A stretch of 6,895 nucleotides of DNA from JAYEIA01 sp034659855 (lineage in GTDB: Bacteria > Bacteroidota > Bacteroidia > Bacteroidales > JAADGE01), in contig JAYEIA010000250.1 in the NCBI GenBank assembly GCA_034659855.1, positions 1 to 6,895 of the forward strand, in the 5' to 3' direction. This document shows positions 6,847-6,895 of the stretch, in pieces; position 1 is the stretch's first letter, and every line of letters begins with the position of its first letter. The notes beneath the pieces are model-generated. The model worked only from the letters and a program-made list of their open reading frames with translations, was not told the origin of the DNA and searched no databases. The position numbers were made by a program, and so were the translations under genes.

Positions 6847-6895
6847 GCCCTGAAAGGGCAACTAAATTCAACCCAAGGCAACGCCTTGGGTAAAT
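6847..6895. repeat. Repeat unit 3 (cut by the window edge)
   Basis: Palindrome A (6847-6859) is identical to that of unit 2. Palindrome B (6872-6890) is the only perfect copy, an 8-bp CCCAAGGC/GCCTTGGG stem with loop AAC. Because it is the least eroded copy and lies at the edge, the array probably continues. Confidence 0.8.

Larger units (their letters stand above)
6707..6895. repeat. Tandem array of about 70-bp units, each with two short palindromes (REP/MITE-like)
   Basis: Three units start at 6707, 6778 and 6847, giving periods of 71 and 69 bp; the third runs off the right edge. Each unit has palindrome A (consensus GCCCTGAAAGGGC, 5-bp stem, loop GAA), an 11-nt AT-rich linker like AACTAAATTCA, and palindrome B (consensus CCCAAGGCAACGCCTTGGG, 8-bp stem, 3-nt loop). 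A partly conserved spacer of 23-25 nt follows, ending in a form of GCAGA.GAAACAA.C. Palindrome B starts 24 bp after palindrome A in all three units. I recall similar CCCTGAAAGGGC / AACGCCTTGGG repeats as abundant intergenic elements in Bacteroidota genomes. If so they are REP-like and non-coding, possibly mobilised by an IS200-like REP-associated transposase. No transposase is visible here. Confidence 0.8.

Noticed and set aside
6757..6895. Open frame from ATG 6757 reading through the repeats, with the repeated peptide ALKGQLNS.QGNAL
   Set aside because: The open frame follows from a 69-bp (3n) repeat period. The peptide repetition only mirrors the palindromes, and unit 1 is out of phase (71 bp). 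Most likely non-coding.
6707..6895. CRISPR array
   Set aside because: Spacers between units resemble one another, units contain two palindromes, and no cas gene is seen. It does not have the alternating identical-repeat, unique-spacer form.

Overview
The window looks like part of a surface-polysaccharide locus from a member of the Bacteroidota. Three things point there: AT-rich DNA (well under 45% G+C by eye), tightly packed genes whose starts lack clear Shine-Dalgarno sequences, and a closing array of short palindromes of a kind I recall from that phylum. The assignment rests on style, not on a marker gene. All recognisable genes are on the + strand.

Layout. Positions 6-413 encode the C-terminal part of PseF, the CMP-pseudaminic acid cytidylyltransferase. 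An in-frame TAA at 3-5 lies just upstream, so the gene may be interrupted. PseG, the UDP-sugar hydrolase, follows at 406-1464, overlapping pseF. Next come an ATP-grasp ligase of unknown substrate (1461-2573), two tandem paralogous short-chain dehydrogenase/reductases (2580-3488 and 3485-4378), and PseI, the pseudaminic acid synthase (4393-5403). After an 89-bp gap comes a polytopic membrane protein resembling O-antigen polymerase/ligase (5493-6701). The window ends in an array of about 70-bp palindromic repeats (6707-6895) that runs off the right edge.

How the genes fit together. PseG releases the free 2,4-diacetamido-trideoxy-altrose, PseI condenses it with phosphoenolpyruvate to pseudaminic acid (Pse), and PseF activates Pse with CTP. 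The earlier steps (PseB, PseC, PseH) are not here and are presumably upstream or elsewhere. The polymerase-like gene suggests that Pse goes into a polymeric surface glycan.

The least explained part is the ATP-grasp/SDR/SDR block embedded between pseG and pseI. None of the three is needed for standard Pse synthesis, yet they share overlaps or very short gaps with pse genes. My preferred but unproven reading is a tailoring module that makes or attaches a non-acetyl substituent on Pse, or makes a partner sugar of the repeat unit.
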